In this document: positions 15,163-16,473 of the stretch, piece by piece | Position numbering within the stretch: the first letter of the stretch is position 1 | Layout: each line of letters opens with the position of its first letter | Origin: JAJOKK01 sp965370555 | GTDB lineage: Bacteria; Bipolaricaulota; Bipolaricaulia; UBA7950; UBA9294 | Reading direction: 5' to 3' | NCBI GenBank assembly: GCA_965370555.1 | Contig: CBDUVB010000040.1 | Span: 1-16,473 of the forward strand | Length of the DNA: 16,473 nucleotides | Made by a program: the position numbers and the translations under genes | Notes under the pieces: model-generated | Told to the model about the DNA's origin: nothing | Databases searched by the model: none | What the model saw: only the letters and a program-made list of their open reading frames with translations

Positions 15163-15549
15163 GTGCCAAATCGATTCAAGACGCACGGGGACTTCAGCTG
15201 GACAGAACTGATGACCACCGACGTGGATGGGGCGAAGTCATTCTACAAGGAGATCCTGGGCTGGGCGATGGAGGAAATGCCGATGGGAGGAGGGACCTAT
15301 ACTGTTCTGAAGGCCGACGGAGAGGGAGTCGGCGGGATCATGGCGATGCCGACCGGTTTTCCACCGGGGACACCTCCACACTGGGCAGCGTACGTCACCG
15401 TCGATGACGTGGACACCATCGCCGCAAAGGTGGCAGAACACGGCGGTCAGGTCCTGGTGCCTCCCCAAGATATTCCGAATGTCGGCCGATTTTGCACCTT
15501 CCAAGATCCGCAAGGCGCAGTCCTTTCGGTGATCTCGTACAGCGAGTAA
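15163..15549 (+). CDS. VOC-superfamily (glyoxalase/bleomycin-resistance fold) protein
   Basis: This single VOC domain of 128 residues has the typical FSWTELMTTDVDGAKSFY opening (11-28), then LGWAMEEMPMGGGTY (32-46). A second beta-alpha-beta-beta-beta unit starts at HWAAYVTVDDVDTIAAKV (73-90) and ends in FQDPQGAVLSVI (113-124). The opening resembles the branch that includes mycobacterial CFP30B-like proteins, whose substrates are mostly unknown. Two units per chain and dimerisation are usual for the fold. The start is GTG 15163 with AAAGGAGG about 6 nt upstream. It follows uvrC by 53 nt on the same strand with no terminator seen, so read-through is likely. Enzymatic role is unassigned. Confidence 0.85.
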   Translation: MPNRFKTHGDFSWTELMTTDVDGAKSFYKEILGWAMEEMPMGGGTYTVLKADGEGVGGIMAMPTGFPPGTPPHWAAYVTVDDVDTIAAKVAEHGGQVLVPPQDIPNVGRFCTFQDPQGAVLSVISYSE

Positions 15550-15814
15550 TACCGGTAGGGTAAAAGCCTGTTCCACGTAGGGCAGCGAAGCCCAGTCGTA
15601 TCCATGCTGGAAGTATCGGTAGAGCTGCGCGGCATGTCGCGCCCGATTGATCTGTCAGTCCTGGCAGTGGTCCTGGAGTTCCTGCAACGTTTCTTGTTCG
15701 GCATATACGAAACCCTCAAGAACATAGTGTACATCCTTGAAACTATACACCGAACGAGCTAGCATCGATGGGCGACCGAATATTGGTTAAAAGGGACTGT
15801 CCGCCTGGAGGGAG
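15550..15814. other. Unassigned 265-bp stretch, possibly gene remnants
   Basis: Two overlapping frames look protein-like but neither is convincing. On the plus strand, 15604-15762 gives 52 codons (start MLEVSVELRGMSRPIDLSV) without a ribosome binding site. On the minus strand, a frame from ATG 15774 runs through a motif EGFVYAEQETLQELQDHC to a TGA at about 15655 and then continues openly through LYRYFQHGYDWASLPYVEQ, as expected of a gene broken by a stop. I recognise no family in either. It sits between the VOC and GIY-YIG genes, near transposon-like sequence. Confidence 0.35.
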
Positions 15815-16276
15815 ATGTCAGATCGATTCGACAACGTGATTGAATGCGTACGTGCCAAGTTCGCGGAACTGTGCGCCAGTTCAACACACACAATCGCTCA
15901 CCTTCCCAAGGAGATGCCGGAGCCCGGCATCTATCTCTTTTCCGAGGGCGGTCAGCCACTCTATGTAGGGCGGACCAACAGACTTCGCAACCGCCTTCAG
16001 TACCACACCCGAAACAATCATAATCAGGCGACATTCGCCTTTCTTCTTGCCCGGTACCAGACGGGCAATCTCAAAGCGAGCTACAAACCCGAGGGTTCAC
16101 GCAAGGACCTGCTGGAGAATCTGGAGTTCCGAGCCGCGTTCGACACCGCTCGCGAACGGATCAGAAAGATGGACGTGCAGTTTGTGGAGGAGCCCGACCC
16201 CATCAAGCAGACGATTCTTGAAGTCTTCACAGCCTTCGAGACTGAGGCGGAGTTCAATGACTTTGACAATCACTGA
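15815..16276 (+). CDS. Stand-alone GIY-YIG domain protein
   Basis: This 153-residue protein consists of one GIY-YIG nuclease-type domain. The motifs are PGIYLFSE (37-44), PLYVGRT (48-54), then RLRNRLQYHTR (56-66) with the conserved Arg and a Tyr-His, a mid-domain helix HNQATFAFLLARYQTG (69-84), and a late VEEPDPIKQTILEVF segment (124-138) with a candidate catalytic Glu. The C-terminal NDFDNH (148-153) is a conserved end in a chromosomal stand-alone GIY-YIG family that I recall but cannot verify. GGAGGGAG precedes the ATG. It lacks the DNA-binding modules of homing endonucleases. Its 3' end overlaps the start of a tnpB-like fragment in another frame. The biological role of such single-domain proteins is unclear. 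Confidence 0.85.
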   Translation: MSDRFDNVIECVRAKFAELCASSTHTIAHLPKEMPEPGIYLFSEGGQPLYVGRTNRLRNRLQYHTRNNHNQATFAFLLARYQTGNLKASYKPEGSRKDLLENLEFRAAFDTARERIRKMDVQFVEEPDPIKQTILEVFTAFETEAEFNDFDNH

Positions 16277-16440
16277 GAACGAGGCGAACATCAGCTTGCA
16301 CGGTACGCAGCAAGGCCGCGGACGGTCTCACTGCGCCCGTGAAGGTGGGCGTTAGCCAGATCTCGGAGTGTTTGCTATGTCGAGGAGTACAAATGGAAGC
16401 TGAACCCTTCTATGACGAGTTTACGAGAAACAGCATTTGA
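16267..16440 (+). pseudogene. Remnant of a TnpB-like transposon protein, C-terminal tail
   Basis: The frame is open for 57 codons with no usable start and reads CTVRSKAADGLTAPVKVG, then VQMEAEPFYDEFTRNSI before TGA. This looks like the variable tail found after the RuvC domain in IS200/IS605-type TnpB. A right-end-type hairpin follows at once, as in these elements. All catalytic parts (RuvC motifs, zinc finger) are absent, so it is a 3' fragment. The GIY-YIG gene overlaps its left edge by 10 nt. The identification rests on remembered family appearance plus the hairpin position, not on a search. Confidence 0.5.
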
Positions 16441-16443
16441 ATG

Positions 16444-16464
16444 CCCCGTCCCGGGAGGGCGGGG
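16444..16464 (+). mobile_element. IS200/IS605-type right-end hairpin
   Basis: CCCCGTCCC folds on GGGCGGGG with one bulged T and a GGGA loop, four nt after the TGA of the tnpB-like fragment. The context GAATGCCCC...GGGGATGAA is typical of the right end of IS200/IS605 elements, where the same hairpin also forms part of the omega RNA 3' end. No T-tract follows on the plus strand, which argues against a simple terminator. The cleavage site would lie at or beyond the window edge. Confidence 0.5.
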
Positions 16465-16473
16465 ATGAAAAAT

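Noticed and set aside
16444..16464. Hairpin as a simple rho-independent terminator of the GIY-YIG gene
   Set aside because: It lies 168 nt after the GIY-YIG stop and no T-tract follows on the plus strand. The context fits a transposon right end better.

Overview
The window is bacterial chromosomal DNA, moderately GC-rich by eye, with compact gene spacing, strong AGGAGG-type ribosome binding sites and ATG, GTG and possibly TTG starts. No ribosomal RNA or tRNA is present, so placement rests on gene content alone. SMC-ScpA, a K+-dependent-type membrane pyrophosphatase, GT4 sugar transferases and UvrC suit an uncultured, possibly anaerobic or thermophilic bacterium. A deep-branching candidate phylum such as Bipolaricaulota/OP1 is a guess from general impression, not shown by the sequence.

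Left arm (1-4424, minus strand). A small XRE-type helix-turn-helix gene, a complete SMC gene and the start of scpA form one operon, with an ATGA overlap between the first two and 15 nt between smc and scpA. A -35/-10 pair precedes the operon. The SMC has normal ATPase heads and hinge, but both coiled-coil arms are about half the usual length (840 residues in place of about 1,150-1,200). Upstream lies an exported coiled-coil protein with a C-terminal membrane helix. It ends in a rho-independent terminator whose T-tract touches the -35 box of the SMC operon.

Centre (4425-8406). A 312-bp divergent intergenic region carries a dyad, a good sigma-70-like promoter and a roughly 118-nt leader. It drives a complete membrane-bound, ion-pumping pyrophosphatase, which is followed by two hairpins. 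A RimJ/RimL-type GNAT acetyltransferase and a small overlapping ORF come next. Then about 600 bp without a convincing gene holds three blocks of a degenerate 9-bp tandem repeat (CACGAATNN), the middle block inverted.

Sugar operon (8407-12686). A GH130-type mannoside phosphorylase/hydrolase homologue, a GT4 glycosyltransferase and a two-domain protein (GT4 plus a C-terminal domain that I infer to be an alpha/alpha toroid) are tightly packed. They probably build and trim a mannose-type oligosaccharide.

Right arm (12687-16473). An orphan C-terminal (SPASM-like) piece of a radical SAM protein is followed by a structured intergenic element, uvrC, a VOC-fold protein, an unassigned 265-bp stretch and a stand-alone GIY-YIG protein. 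The window ends in what looks like the last codons of an IS200/IS605-type tnpB plus its right-end hairpin, suggesting a decayed transposon or a surviving omega-RNA-like 3' end.
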